Shown in pieces: positions 1 to 7,530 of a DNA stretch of 46,354 nt. The stretch spans positions 1-46,354 of the forward strand of contig NZ_JABXKJ010000125.1 in assembly GCF_017115085.1 (NCBI RefSeq). Reading direction: 5' to 3'. The notes beneath the pieces are model-generated. The model worked only from the letters and a program-made list of their open reading frames with translations, was not told where the DNA came from and did no database searches. How positions within the stretch are numbered: position 1 is the stretch's first letter; the number at the start of each line of letters is the position of its first letter. Source of the DNA: Nostoc sp. NMS7. Its GTDB lineage: Bacteria > Cyanobacteriota > Cyanobacteriia > Cyanobacteriales > Nostocaceae. The translations under genes and the position numbers were made by a program.

Positions 1-89
1 TTCATTGGTTTGAGGAGATGATGTCATGTTGACTATTTTAGGCTTTTTAGAGTTAGTGTAATTAAATATGTAAAGTTTTGTATTAGGAT

Positions 90-674
90 TCAACATTTCT
101 GCCTTTCAACATAATCATTTTGATTTTGCACAATTTGAACCGGAATAACATACGATAAAGTGTCATAACATTCCTCAAAATCATTCTTTAATTCTGGAAT
201 TGACCCTAAAATTTCCAACAATGTCCATTTAGATTTACTTTCATATTGTGAAATGCTGATATCAGGACAAAATGTTTTACAAAATTGAAATAAACCACCC
301 TTAATAGTTGCAAAAAATGGTGTAAACTCAACATCACCAAGTTTTGTTAAAGCATTAGTGCTATTATTGTCAAGTCTCATGCCATGATTTTCAATATCAA
401 TTTTTTTACCACTTACAAGCATTGAGGCTGCATACATAAGATTAACAGTTCCATAGTACAAAAGTAATGGGGATGTATTTAGAGAAACCGAATTAGCAGC
501 AGCAAAGTACTCTTGAGATTGCAAAATTGAACCAGAAATCGATTCTAAAAGCTCTTTATCATAATCTTCTATTCCATTTCTATAAAAAAATCTGTTTATA
601 TTTGAGGGATATATAAAGTTTGAGAGCATTTGCCACTGCTCATAATCTGGATCTTCTGTAAAGATTTTTTGCAT
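90..674 (-). CDS. YaaC-like protein, apparently truncated by a frameshift
   Basis: The 194-residue product resembles the N-terminal part of the YaaC family (function unknown; B. subtilis YaaC is about 315 residues). The resemblance rests on the central stretch around residues 65-85 (SPLLLYYGTVNLMYAA, then a GKK..I..HG motif). The frame stops at 90-92. A different minus-strand frame is open from about position 100 to the window edge (peptide beginning MLNPNTKLYIFNY), so either a frameshift near 95 splits the gene or a second short ORF follows. No signal peptide or membrane segment is seen. The family assignment is from memory of its pattern and is moderate; the role is unknown. Confidence 0.5.
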   Translation of the reverse strand: MQKIFTEDPDYEQWQMLSNFIYPSNINRFFYRNGIEDYDKELLESISGSILQSQEYFAAANSVSLNTSPLLLYYGTVNLMYAASMLVSGKKIDIENHGMRLDNNSTNALTKLGDVEFTPFFATIKGGLFQFCKTFCPDISISQYESKSKWTLLEILGSIPELKNDFEECYDTLSYVIPVQIVQNQNDYVERQKC

Positions 675-827
675 AAAGAGAGAGGCACTTTAAACACTAA
701 AGTTATTATTATAATTTATTTATATCAAATTTTAATAACTAGGATAAGCGATCGCTATTATACTGTGTGAACCATTTACTCCACACTCAAGAAGGTTGAT
801 TTAGGTCGTGCGATCACACTGTTCACA

Positions 828-1025
828 TTAATTTATCAGCCGCGATCGCGCAATTTTTCTTCTACCAATGGGACGTACTTGTATGCTGTAGAGTGAAATA
901 ATTGCCACAGTTTCCCCATCCAATGTGACAAATTCAACCTCATATCCTTTGTCACCCTGATGTACTAAAACAACTGTGCCTATATCACCCTCTTCTAAAC
1001 TATATTCTGGTATATCACTAGTCAT
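828..1025 (-). CDS. DUF4926 domain protein with damaged start
   Basis: Small 65-residue protein matching DUF4926, a compact beta-rich domain with the pattern DIPEY.L..GDIGTVV...Q....YEVEFV...G.TVA. Members are often encoded beside toxin-antitoxin-like genes; a function is not established. Family members usually begin about 9 residues earlier with an ELD.V hydrophobic strand. That strand is present upstream in frame (ELDRVI just before the Met at 1025), preceded by ATG ATT at 1052-1047 and then a TAA at 1046-1044. The natural reading is an ancestral ORF 828-1052 with a nonsense mutation in codon 3, possibly rescued by the internal ATG at 1025. It diverges from the vapB-like gene at 1116. Confidence 0.6.
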   Translation of the reverse strand: MTSDIPEYSLEEGDIGTVVLVHQGDKGYEVEFVTLDGETVAIISLYSIQVRPIGRRKIARSRLIN

Positions 1026-1115
1026 AATAACCCTATCAAGTTCTTAAATCATCTTGTCAATCTTACAGTCTCAGCCACCTATAATGTACTTAAGATATTA
1101 CACAAAGATAGAACA

Positions 1116-1451
1116 ATGACCAACACTCAAAGGATGGTTCGCTTAAACTTAGATTTGTCACCTGAACTTAATCAGATATTAGACGAACTAGCAAAAAAAA
1201 TAGGCACAAGTAAAAGTGATGTTCTGTGTCAGGCTATAACCTTGATGCAAATCATGGTTATAGCTAAAGAGGAAACCAAAAAATTAGGAGTTCCAGAAGC
1301 AAATCAATTGATAGTGAATGAAATAATTGTCTCATCTGAGCAGCAGCCAAAACCGCATCCACTAGACACATTTATGGAAAGGCTTGGCCCGTGGGAAGAT
1401 GAACGTACTGCTGAGGAAATAGTCAAAGAGATTTATGATAGCCGTAGGTAG
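1116..1451 (+). CDS. Ribbon-helix-helix antitoxin (VapB-like)
   Basis: 111 residues. Residues 6-45 have the ribbon-helix-helix pattern (VRLNLDLSPELNQILDELA...GTSKSDVLCQAITLM), which dimerises and binds operator DNA. The C-terminal tail (GPWEDERTAEEIVKEIYDSRR) is the typical toxin-binding tail of VapB-type antitoxins of PIN toxins. It lies 24 bp upstream of a PIN-domain gene on the same strand, the usual antitoxin-first operon order. By family analogy it neutralises the PIN RNase and autorepresses the operon through conditional cooperativity; no operator was identified in the short upstream region. Codon use is AT-rich like its surroundings. Confidence 0.8.
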   Translation: MTNTQRMVRLNLDLSPELNQILDELAKKIGTSKSDVLCQAITLMQIMVIAKEETKKLGVPEANQLIVNEIIVSSEQQPKPHPLDTFMERLGPWEDERTAEEIVKEIYDSRR

Positions 1452-1475
1452 TATTTATAACAATGACATTAGTCT

Positions 1476-1877
1476 ATGACTTATTTACTTGATACCGATA
1501 CTTGCATTTATTGGATTAAAGATATTAATTCAGTCATAAATAAAGTTAGAGAAATAGGATGGGAGGAAATTTGTATTTGTAGTATCACGGTTGCTGAATT
1601 GTACTATGGTGCTTATAAATCTCAACGAGTAGTGGAAAATTTAACTCGTGCAGAAGACTTTATTAAAAACTTACTTGTTTTACCTTTAACTTATCCTGCT
1701 CTTAAAAAGTATGGTGAATTAAAGGCAGAACTCCGTAGAATAGGACAAATAATTGCTGAATTTGATTTACTAATTGCTAGTGTTGCAGTTGCAGAAAATT
1801 ACACTTTAGTCACAAACAATACTCGTCACTACAGCCGCATTTATAATTTACACTTGGAAAACTGGATTTTACCTTAA
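1476..1877 (+). CDS. vapC: PIN-domain toxin RNase (VapC)
   Basis: 133-residue PIN-domain ribonuclease of normal VapC length. Metal-binding acidic residues are visible: Asp6 in YLLDTDTC, Glu41 in ITVAELYYGAY and Asp97 in IAEFDLLIA. The C-terminal TNNTRHY motif is the usual VapC variant. VapC toxins cleave tRNA or rRNA and stop translation when the antitoxin is degraded; the target of this one cannot be read from sequence. It is cotranscribed with the ribbon-helix-helix gene 24 bp upstream. Reading frame and catalytic residues are intact, so it is probably functional. Confidence 0.9.
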   Translation: MTYLLDTDTCIYWIKDINSVINKVREIGWEEICICSITVAELYYGAYKSQRVVENLTRAEDFIKNLLVLPLTYPALKKYGELKAELRRIGQIIAEFDLLIASVAVAENYTLVTNNTRHYSRIYNLHLENWILP

Positions 1878-1898
1878 AAAATATTAGATAAAAGAGAA

Positions 1899-2126
1899 AT
1901 GACTACAGAAGTAAATAATCAACGTATTCAAATAAATTTAGATTTATCGCCAGAACTTTATCAGACACTAAATAACCTCACGCAACATCTGAATGGAGAT
2001 AATGCTGAGGTGCTGATAAAAGCGATTGCACTCTTAGAAGTAGCTGTAAAAGCCAAGCAAAAAGGCAAGCATATCTGGATTGCAGATGATAACCAAAATC
2101 TTGAAACTGAAATTGTTGGTATCTAA
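1899..2126 (+). CDS. Small ribbon-helix-helix protein
   Basis: 75 residues. The N-terminal half (RIQINLDLSPELYQTLNNL... and ...AEVLIKAIALLEVAVKAK) repeats the same ribbon-helix-helix pattern as the antitoxin at 1116, but the VapC-binding tail is missing. It starts 21 bp after vapC and is followed 5 bp later by a one-helix membrane protein, so the four genes at 1116-2383 could be one transcript. Likely a DNA-binding regulator or antitoxin-like partner of the next gene; that pairing is inferred from order only. Confidence 0.65.
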   Translation: MTTEVNNQRIQINLDLSPELYQTLNNLTQHLNGDNAEVLIKAIALLEVAVKAKQKGKHIWIADDNQNLETEIVGI

Positions 2127-2131
2127 ATAGT

Positions 2132-2383
2132 ATGACAGACATAACAGATTTATCAAAAATAATTGCCAGTAAAGGCGACAATCCACTAATTCTATCAACT
2201 GTAAACTTGCAGTCACAAGAAGACGCAGAACTTGAGCGAAAGCTACGAGAACTCAAGTTTAAACAAGAACTAAGAAAAGATTGGATTTTATTTATTGTCA
2301 GGGATGTAGTAATTTTTCCTGCTGCCATCCTTTTTATTTTTGCTGTCAGTGGTTATTCCCTATTTACTCAGATTCATAGGTAA
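2132..2383 (+). CDS. Small single-pass membrane protein next to an RHH gene
   Basis: 83 residues. A charged helical region (about 28-48, ELERKLRELKFKQELRK) precedes one hydrophobic segment (about 50-75, WILFIVRDVVIFPAAILFIF...). No named domain recognised. The position directly after a ribbon-helix-helix gene (5 bp gap) recalls cyanobacterial RHH/membrane-protein pairs, where the membrane protein may be the effector; this is inference. Just downstream the sequence becomes a degenerate repeat, so the C-terminus may have been shortened. Confidence 0.5.
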   Translation: MTDITDLSKIIASKGDNPLILSTVNLQSQEDAELERKLRELKFKQELRKDWILFIVRDVVIFPAAILFIFAVSGYSLFTQIHR

Positions 2384-2405
2384 CTTTCTGGCGACTATTT
2401 ATAAT

Positions 2406-2520
2406 CAACCGCAGAGGTACAGAGTACACAGAGAAAAGACAGATGATAGAGTTCACATCAAAAACAATTTAGAATTGTGGGAAATTATTTCTCTTCTCTC
2501 TGCCTTCTCTATGGTTATTT
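2406..2520. repeat. Degenerate inverted repeat of the cyanobacterial CGCAGAGG/CACAGAGAA type
   Basis: The left arm (AACCGCAGAGGTACAGAG, CACAGAGAAAAG) and the reverse complement of the right arm (AACCATAGAGAAGGCAGAGA, GAAGAG) are related. This makes an imperfect hairpin-like element of about 115 bp. Such elements are scattered in intergenic DNA of Nostoc genomes. Open frames across it have no coding character. Confidence 0.5.
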
Positions 2521-2583
2521 AAAAAATTTTACAACTGATCTAGCTCAATGTAATCGCGTAGCTAATTTTACAGACAACGAAGC

Positions 2584-2700
2584 CAACTTGCTGAAAGTAG
2601 ACATAACTGCCTCGACTTCATAACCCAACCACAGGCTCAAGAAATCTTCAATAAGTATCCTAATGATTAATTTGACTTAGACCGTGATCACGACAGCGTT
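2584..2700 (+). pseudogene. Remnant of an excalibur calcium-binding domain
   Basis: The 2523-2879 interval has no intact gene but one frame at 2608-2700 reads CLDFITQPQAQEIFNKYPND, a stop, then FDLDRDHDSV. This matches the excalibur domain pattern (C.DF.TQ.QAQ..F......D...LD.D.DG), a short extracellular calcium-binding module usually at the end of nuclease or secreted proteins. Related residues (QLAESRHN) precede it in frame. No start, a TAA inside the domain and a lost final ACE motif show it is dead. Confidence 0.55.
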
Positions 2701-2879
2701 CTATTATTATTTATAGTGGCTGCAAGCAGCAGGTTATAAAGTATCATATTGTACAAGAAATTCCTTAGTTCCCTAGAAGTAATTAATTTACTTAAAAAAG
2801 TTTGGACAAAATGCCAGCATTCCAGAAATTTGATTGCTATATTAGATTAAATAACTATTCTGGCAAGGGTTAAAAAGCT

Positions 2880-3599
2880 GTGCGGGATGATTTACAGGGT
2901 TTGGAAATTAGTCAGGATGAACTGCAAAAGCTGACTAATTTACCTGTCAACGAGAAACTTGTAATCATTACAAATCCTCTGAAAATATTAGCAAAGATAT
3001 ATATCCAAAAACTTAAAAGCTCTGAAGGGGCAACTGTAGTGTTTATTGGATTTTCTACATTTGTTTTTGTCTATATTTTATTTGATATAATTATTAAATT
3101 TTTTGTGACGTGGATAACAATTCCATCTTGGATGTTGTTAATTTTCTTAGGTCTTTGGGTCGGTGGGTTAACGCAAACTATTTTATATTTCATCTGGAAA
3201 AGTAGAAATAAAATTGTCAAAAGCAATATGACCAAATCTCTGCAAATTCTTTTAAGTGAGGTGAATAAATACAATAGTGTTATTAGAGTAATAGATATAA
3301 ATGACCAAATAGAAGAAGCTGGTAATCCCGAAGTAGTTATAAAGGAAAGAGAGGGTGTTGTCGAAGCGCTTAAACTCACCAAAGCTGATTTAGTTCGCGC
3401 TTTGAAAACAGAAAGGATTTTGAGGGAGCATAAGAACTTTATCCTTAGTAATACAGAACTATTCGTCAACAATTTAGCAACTTTAGCAGCGATGCAAGTA
3501 ACTGAACAGGCTACTGAGCATGGAAGATTACTCAATGAAGCATTGCAGATTGCATTAGATGTGCAACACGAAATGAAAAGATTACAGACTCAGCGTTAA
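2880..3599 (+). CDS. Hypothetical two-helix membrane protein
   Basis: 239 residues from a GTG start; the TAA at 2871-2873 lies just upstream in frame, so the start cannot be much earlier. Two hydrophobic segments at about 52-76 (VVFIGFSTFVFVYILFDIII) and 82-106 (MLLIFLGLWVGGLTQTILYF) are followed by a long helical, charged cytoplasmic region (about 110-239) with coiled-coil character. No family recognised. The gene stands alone between the excalibur remnant and a DUF1350 gene. Topology suggests a membrane-anchored coiled-coil protein; function unknown. Confidence 0.6.
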   Translation: MRDDLQGLEISQDELQKLTNLPVNEKLVIITNPLKILAKIYIQKLKSSEGATVVFIGFSTFVFVYILFDIIIKFFVTWITIPSWMLLIFLGLWVGGLTQTILYFIWKSRNKIVKSNMTKSLQILLSEVNKYNSVIRVIDINDQIEEAGNPEVVIKEREGVVEALKLTKADLVRALKTERILREHKNFILSNTELFVNNLATLAAMQVTEQATEHGRLLNEALQIALDVQHEMKRLQTQR

Positions 3600-3796
3600 A
3601 ATCAATACTCAGGGCGGGCTTTCCTACCCACCCCAGAAGATGGATAATCCCTAAGTTCTAATCCATAGACGCTGCTGGGTGGGTTGGCTTCCAATCTATT
3701 TACCAGACATCCTCAATGGCTTTTTCAATAATCCTTCCCACAGCTGCGATCCCCGGTCTAACATAAAGAATATTCGTAAAGCGATCGCTTATCCAC

Positions 3797-4564
3797 ATGG
3801 ACTGGAAAGAAGTCAGAGGCAACTGGGTAATCATTCCCCGAAATCCCATAGGTATCATCCATTTTTTAGGAGGTGCATTTGTCGCCACTGCACCGCACAT
3901 CACTTATCGCTGGTTACTCGAAGAATTGGCAAGTAAAGGTTATGTTGTAATTGCTACGCCTTTTGTGAATACATTGGATCATACTGCGATCGCAAAATCT
4001 GTGCTGCTAAACTTTGACCGCACCCTCGAACGCTTACATGACTCTGGGGCATTACGCAAGCTTTACTTCCCCATCTACGGCGTTGGACACAGCATGGGCT
4101 GTAAACTTCACTTGCTCATTGGTAGCCTCTTTAAAGTAGAACGCGCAGGCAATATTTTAATATCCTTCAACAACTACGCCGCTAAAGAAGCTATCCCCCT
4201 AGTAGAACAGTTTAATTCTACTTTGAAAATCGAGTTTACCCCCTCGCCGTTGGAAACTAACAAGCTTATCCAAGAGCGTTACAATATCCGGCGCAATTTA
4301 TTAATAAAATTTAGCAATGACACCATTGATCAATCGGCAGCTTTAACCAAAATCTTACAAGAACGCTTTGATGAGATGGTGACAGCACAAACGTTACCAG
4401 GAACTCACACAACACCTCTAGGTCAAGATATTAAATGGCAAACTGGAACATCTTTCAGTCCCTTTGACGCTTTAGGGCAATGGTTCAAGCAAGAAGCATA
4501 CCGCGATTTGAACCAGCTAAAAAATACCATCCTCTTGTGGGTGAATCCTCTTGCACCACCATAA
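3797..4564 (+). CDS. DUF1350 family alpha/beta-hydrolase-like protein
   Basis: 255 residues, collinear with DUF1350, a family conserved in cyanobacteria and plastids. The signature start (NWV.IP..P..IIHFLGGAF.ATAP...YRWLLE.L) is at residues 9-45. Residues 97-101 (GHSMG) form a nucleophile elbow with Ser99, so an esterase or lipase-like fold is likely, but no substrate is established. It has no signal peptide. The ATG at 3797 follows a HIP1 site by a few bases and gives the usual family N-terminus. Monocistronic as far as visible. Confidence 0.85.
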   Translation: MDWKEVRGNWVIIPRNPIGIIHFLGGAFVATAPHITYRWLLEELASKGYVVIATPFVNTLDHTAIAKSVLLNFDRTLERLHDSGALRKLYFPIYGVGHSMGCKLHLLIGSLFKVERAGNILISFNNYAAKEAIPLVEQFNSTLKIEFTPSPLETNKLIQERYNIRRNLLIKFSNDTIDQSAALTKILQERFDEMVTAQTLPGTHTTPLGQDIKWQTGTSFSPFDALGQWFKQEAYRDLNQLKNTILLWVNPLAPP

Positions 4565-4711
4565 TATTTTCTGACATCAAAAATTCATGAATTCGACAAG
4601 AAAATAATTCTTGCAGTCGGGGCATCGGCTGTTGAGCTAGGTAATGTAAGTCGGGCAGTGCCTGCAATTGCTGTTTGACCTCAGAATCCCTCGTTTAGAA
4701 AACGGGGGAGT

Positions 4712-5902
4712 ATGTCAAAGCAAGTTATTAATGAGTGCTTCCTACAACTTTATATGTTTCAAATACTAGTAATTGATGACGACTATTCAATAAAAATACT
4801 CCTGAAAAGGATGTTGGAAAAACAGGGTTATGAGGTAGTTACTGCCAGTAGCGGCGAGGAAGGAATAGAAAAGGCACTAGCTTATCGTCCAGCACTAATT
4901 ATTTGTGATTGGATCATGCCGGGGTTGACTGGACTGGAAGTTTGCCACCGCATTAAGAAAGACCCCCAATTTTCTACCACATTTTTTATTTTATTAACAT
5001 CCTTAGATTCCGTTGCCGATTGTGTTAAAGGTTTAGATGCTGGTGCTGATGATTTTATCTCCAAACCTATCGATCAGAATGAATTACAAGCACGGGTAAG
5101 AGCGGGATTACGCCTGCATCAGTTGAGTAGAGATTTGCAGGCTCAAAAGTTGCTTTTAGAATCAGAAATGTCAGAAGCCGCAGAATATGTGCGATCGCTG
5201 CTGCCTGTTTCCATGACTGAACCCTTCAATATAAATTTCCGATTCATTCCCTCGCGGCAACTCGGCGGTGATTGTTTCGATTACTACTGGCTTGATCCTG
5301 ATTATCTGGCAATTTACTTAATGGATACTGCCGGACATGGACTCAAAGCTACTCTTCCCTCTGTTTCAGTGCTGAATCTGCTGCGTTCTCGTGCGCTCAA
5401 AAGTCTGGATTACTATCAACCTAGTGATGTATTGAAGGCTTTGAATGATACCTTTCAGATGAATTATCAAAATGACAAATACTTTACGATTTGGTACGGA
5501 GTTTACAACCGAATCAACCGTCAGTTAATTTATGCTAGTGCAGGTCATCCTCCAGCAGTTTTAGTAACCGGCACATCTCCAAGGAAGTCTGAAGTTAAAC
5601 TCTTGAAAACCCCTGGTATGCCAGTTGGGATGTTTCCAGAGGCAAAATATGTTGATGAATTTTGCAATATTGAAAACTTCAGCACCCTTTACATTTTTAG
5701 TGACGGCGCTTATGAAATCACTAAATCAGATGGCACACTTTGGAGTTTGGATGCTTTTATTCAGTTACTGGTTAGCTTACAACATCCTGTTGATTGTCAA
5801 CTTGATCCCGTACTGAGTTATTTAATCGCTCTGAACTCCAAAGATGCTTTTGATGATGATTTATCTATTTTGCAAATTAACTTTGATGAATTAAGTATTT
5901 GA
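4712..5902 (+). CDS. Response regulator with PP2C (SpoIIE/RsbU-type) phosphatase domain
   Basis: 396 residues in two modules. An N-terminal receiver domain (about 16-135) has the acidic pocket at D22-D24, phospho-acceptor Asp66 (IICDWIMPG) and Lys118 (SKP). A linker helix leads to a PP2C/SpoIIE phosphatase (about 175-395) with metal-binding motifs GGD..D (185-190), MDTAGHG (204-210) and a final DDDLSI. The family dephosphorylates STAS anti-anti-sigma proteins when its receiver is phosphorylated. A STAS gene converges immediately downstream (5891-6217), a plausible substrate. A purine-rich tract precedes the ATG at 4712, but Met15 (4754) gives the standard receiver start and is an alternative. 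Confidence 0.9.
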   Translation: MSKQVINECFLQLYMFQILVIDDDYSIKILLKRMLEKQGYEVVTASSGEEGIEKALAYRPALIICDWIMPGLTGLEVCHRIKKDPQFSTTFFILLTSLDSVADCVKGLDAGADDFISKPIDQNELQARVRAGLRLHQLSRDLQAQKLLLESEMSEAAEYVRSLLPVSMTEPFNINFRFIPSRQLGGDCFDYYWLDPDYLAIYLMDTAGHGLKATLPSVSVLNLLRSRALKSLDYYQPSDVLKALNDTFQMNYQNDKYFTIWYGVYNRINRQLIYASAGHPPAVLVTGTSPRKSEVKLLKTPGMPVGMFPEAKYVDEFCNIENFSTLYIFSDGAYEITKSDGTLWSLDAFIQLLVSLQHPVDCQLDPVLSYLIALNSKDAFDDDLSILQINFDELSI

Positions 5903-6217
5903 GACTAAAACCTGATTAAATGCGTCTTGGCTGGGGAATATTTCAAATACTTTATCCATATTAGTTAGTTCAAATAATATCCTGACTTGCTCATTAATTG
6001 AGCAGAGAACAAGCTTAGTATCGGCGGCTCGCAAGGTTTTGAAAGCTAATACTAAAGCTCCCAATCCTGAACTATCCATAAACGTTACATCTTTAAAATC
6101 AACTAACACAATTTTTGCACCAATTTGCAAAATATCAGTGATGTTTTGTCGAAATTCTTGTGCACTTGTGGCGTTTAAATTACCACTGAGCTTAATAACT
6201 TTTACTTCTTCTTTCAT
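5891..6217 (-). CDS. STAS-domain anti-sigma factor antagonist
   Basis: 108 residues, a single STAS domain of the SpoIIAA/RsbV type. The conserved phosphorylation site is at residues 46-53 (FMDSSGLG, Ser49/Ser50). In the partner-switching pathway the unphosphorylated form binds an anti-sigma kinase and frees a sigma factor or output protein. The gene is convergent with, and overlaps by 12 bp, the PP2C response regulator that could dephosphorylate it. No anti-sigma kinase is in the window. A short AT-rich upstream region probably holds the promoter. Confidence 0.88.
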   Translation of the reverse strand: MKEEVKVIKLSGNLNATSAQEFRQNITDILQIGAKIVLVDFKDVTFMDSSGLGALVLAFKTLRAADTKLVLCSINEQVRILFELTNMDKVFEIFPSQDAFNQVLVSNT

Positions 6218-6330
6218 AATTATGTCACGCTGATTTTTGTAAATTACGCTTTGATTTCGCTATTATATACCCATAATAGAATATTTAAAAATACTTGTAA
6301 AATAAAAAACTCTAAGATTAATATTGAGTA

Positions 6331-6376
6331 AACATTGATAATTAATTCGGATAGATAAAGATTAATTATCAATGTT
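6331..6376. repeat. Perfect 16-bp inverted repeat in an otherwise empty gap
   Basis: AACATTGATAATTAAT (6331-6346) is mirrored by its exact complement at 6361-6376, followed on the plus strand by TTTTCGGGTTTTTT. It could be an AT-rich intrinsic terminator for plus-strand RNA, but no plus-strand gene ends just before it; an operator or insertion remnant is equally possible. The rest of the 6218-6732 gap holds no intact gene. One minus-strand frame near 6570-6675 reads an uninterrupted peptide (ending AKIRACLALLKPKFLALER) without a start codon. Confidence 0.5.
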
Positions 6377-6732
6377 TTTTCGGGTTTTTTAGTGATTAAA
6401 AAAAATCATTAGCTTAATTAAATATAATTTTTGTATAGGGGTTAACATCAGAATTATTAGTAGATATAATCATTTGTTGACTATTGAGTACTTATGATAG
6501 TAACTAGGATCTACGCTTATTTATGTCCAATTACTTACATAATTGAAAGAATTCACCTCTGGACTAACGCTCTAGAGCCAAAAATTTCGGTTTCAACAGC
6601 GCCAAGCAAGCTCGAATCTTCGCCTCTGCTGTCTTAGTATTCCCAATATCGCTGATTTCTGAACAAATAACACAAAAAGTAAAGAGTTATGAATTTATAA
6701 CTCCTGTGCAGATGCGATTAATCGCGTCTCCC

Positions 6733-7443
6733 TCAAACAGGACTCACTTTGGCTCTGTGAAGCAGCTTCTCACCTTGAAGGTAGCCAGTATAGCGTACCT
6801 TGACTGTTTCTCCAGGTTGTGCAGTCCCCTCCATTAATTGGTGGAGTTGGGGATCATAAGGTAATTCTGCTCCCACGGGTGCGATCGCTTCCACTCCCCA
6901 CGCCTGTAAAAGTTGTTCTAGGGGTTTCTGCACCAACGGTACTATTTTGAGTGCTGCTAGCTGGGGATTTTCTTGCGCTTTCTGTGCTGCTGTTGGCCAT
7001 TGCAATAATAAAGACTCCAGCAGTTGCAAACTCGACTGCTGGAATTCTTGTAGTAATATCTCTCGCTGCTGTTCTATTTGTTGCTGCGATCGCTGGTACT
7101 CTTTTCTTAAATCTGCAATTTCTTCTAATAAATCCTGAGTAGGCGCTGCTTTCTCTTGTAACAACTCTACTGTTGAAAAAGTTGCGATTAATTCATTCAA
7201 TGACATCTGTAGCACTGGCGACAACTTCAGCAGCACATCTACGCGCATCTGCTCTAGCTTTCCTTGTCGTAACCGCAAAAGTTGACGCTCTGAGACACCA
7301 GCAGCGCGACTCAGCGCTTTAAAACTAGAAATACCCAGCTTTTGCATTAAATCTTGCAAAAGCTGGGTATTGGGCGTTGGGCACTTGTACTGAGTGAAGT
7401 CGAAGTATTGGGTATTAGGCATGGGGTATTGGTTATTGGGCAT
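6733..7443 (-). CDS. HTH and GrpE-like two-domain protein
   Basis: 236 residues as drawn. Residues 33-85 form a Cro/C1-type helix-turn-helix (GISSFKALSRAAGVSERQLLRLRQGK). A glutamine-rich coiled coil follows (about 100-155), then a C-terminal beta domain (about 190-236, YDPQLHQLMEG...PGETVKVRYTGYLQGEKLLHRAKV). This arrangement resembles the coiled-coil plus beta-domain layout of the GrpE nucleotide exchange factor. Homologous architectures occur in cyanobacteria; a role coupling DNA binding to chaperone control is speculation. The first 32 residues are encoded by heptamer repeats, so the true start may be Met33 (7347) or an earlier non-ATG codon. Confidence 0.7.
   Translation of the reverse strand: MPNNQYPMPNTQYFDFTQYKCPTPNTQLLQDLMQKLGISSFKALSRAAGVSERQLLRLRQGKLEQMRVDVLLKLSPVLQMSLNELIATFSTVELLQEKAAPTQDLLEEIADLRKEYQRSQQQIEQQREILLQEFQQSSLQLLESLLLQWPTAAQKAQENPQLAALKIVPLVQKPLEQLLQAWGVEAIAPVGAELPYDPQLHQLMEGTAQPGETVKVRYTGYLQGEKLLHRAKVSPV
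7331..7370. repeat. Perfect 16-bp inverted repeat at the gene start
   Basis: ATACCCAGCTTTTGCA (7331-7346) and its exact complement (7355-7370) flank an 8-nt loop. The element lies across the likely start codon of the HTH-GrpE gene (minus-strand ATG at 7347-7345). In the mRNA it would form a strong hairpin around the initiation site. Confidence 0.75.
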
Positions 7444-7476
7444 TGGTTATTGGGTATTAGGCATTGGGTATTGGCG
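7361..7476. repeat. Heptameric short tandem repeats (TTGGGTA/TTGGGCA type)
   Basis: Irregular runs of TTGGGTA, TTAGGCA and TTGGGCA units occur at 7363-7383 and 7405-7476. They are interrupted by an ACTGAGTGAAGTCGAAGT segment, itself a common Nostoc repeat. They extend the 5' end of the HTH-GrpE reading frame. Confidence 0.75.
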
Positions 7477-7530
7477 ATTAAGTTTTTCTCTATCCCCTAT
7501 GCCCTATGCTCCATTCCTCATTCCCAATTT

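Noticed and set aside
2340..2522. 60-codon plus frame across the degenerate repeat
   Set aside because: Encoded by a dispersed inverted repeat and overlaps the membrane-protein gene; not a gene.
3700..3903. Minus-strand frame ending in a plausible peptide (YVRPGIAAVGRIIEKAIEDVW) before the DUF1350 gene
   Set aside because: Its first half lies antisense to the well-supported DUF1350 start; no family recognised, so at best a gene tail remnant.
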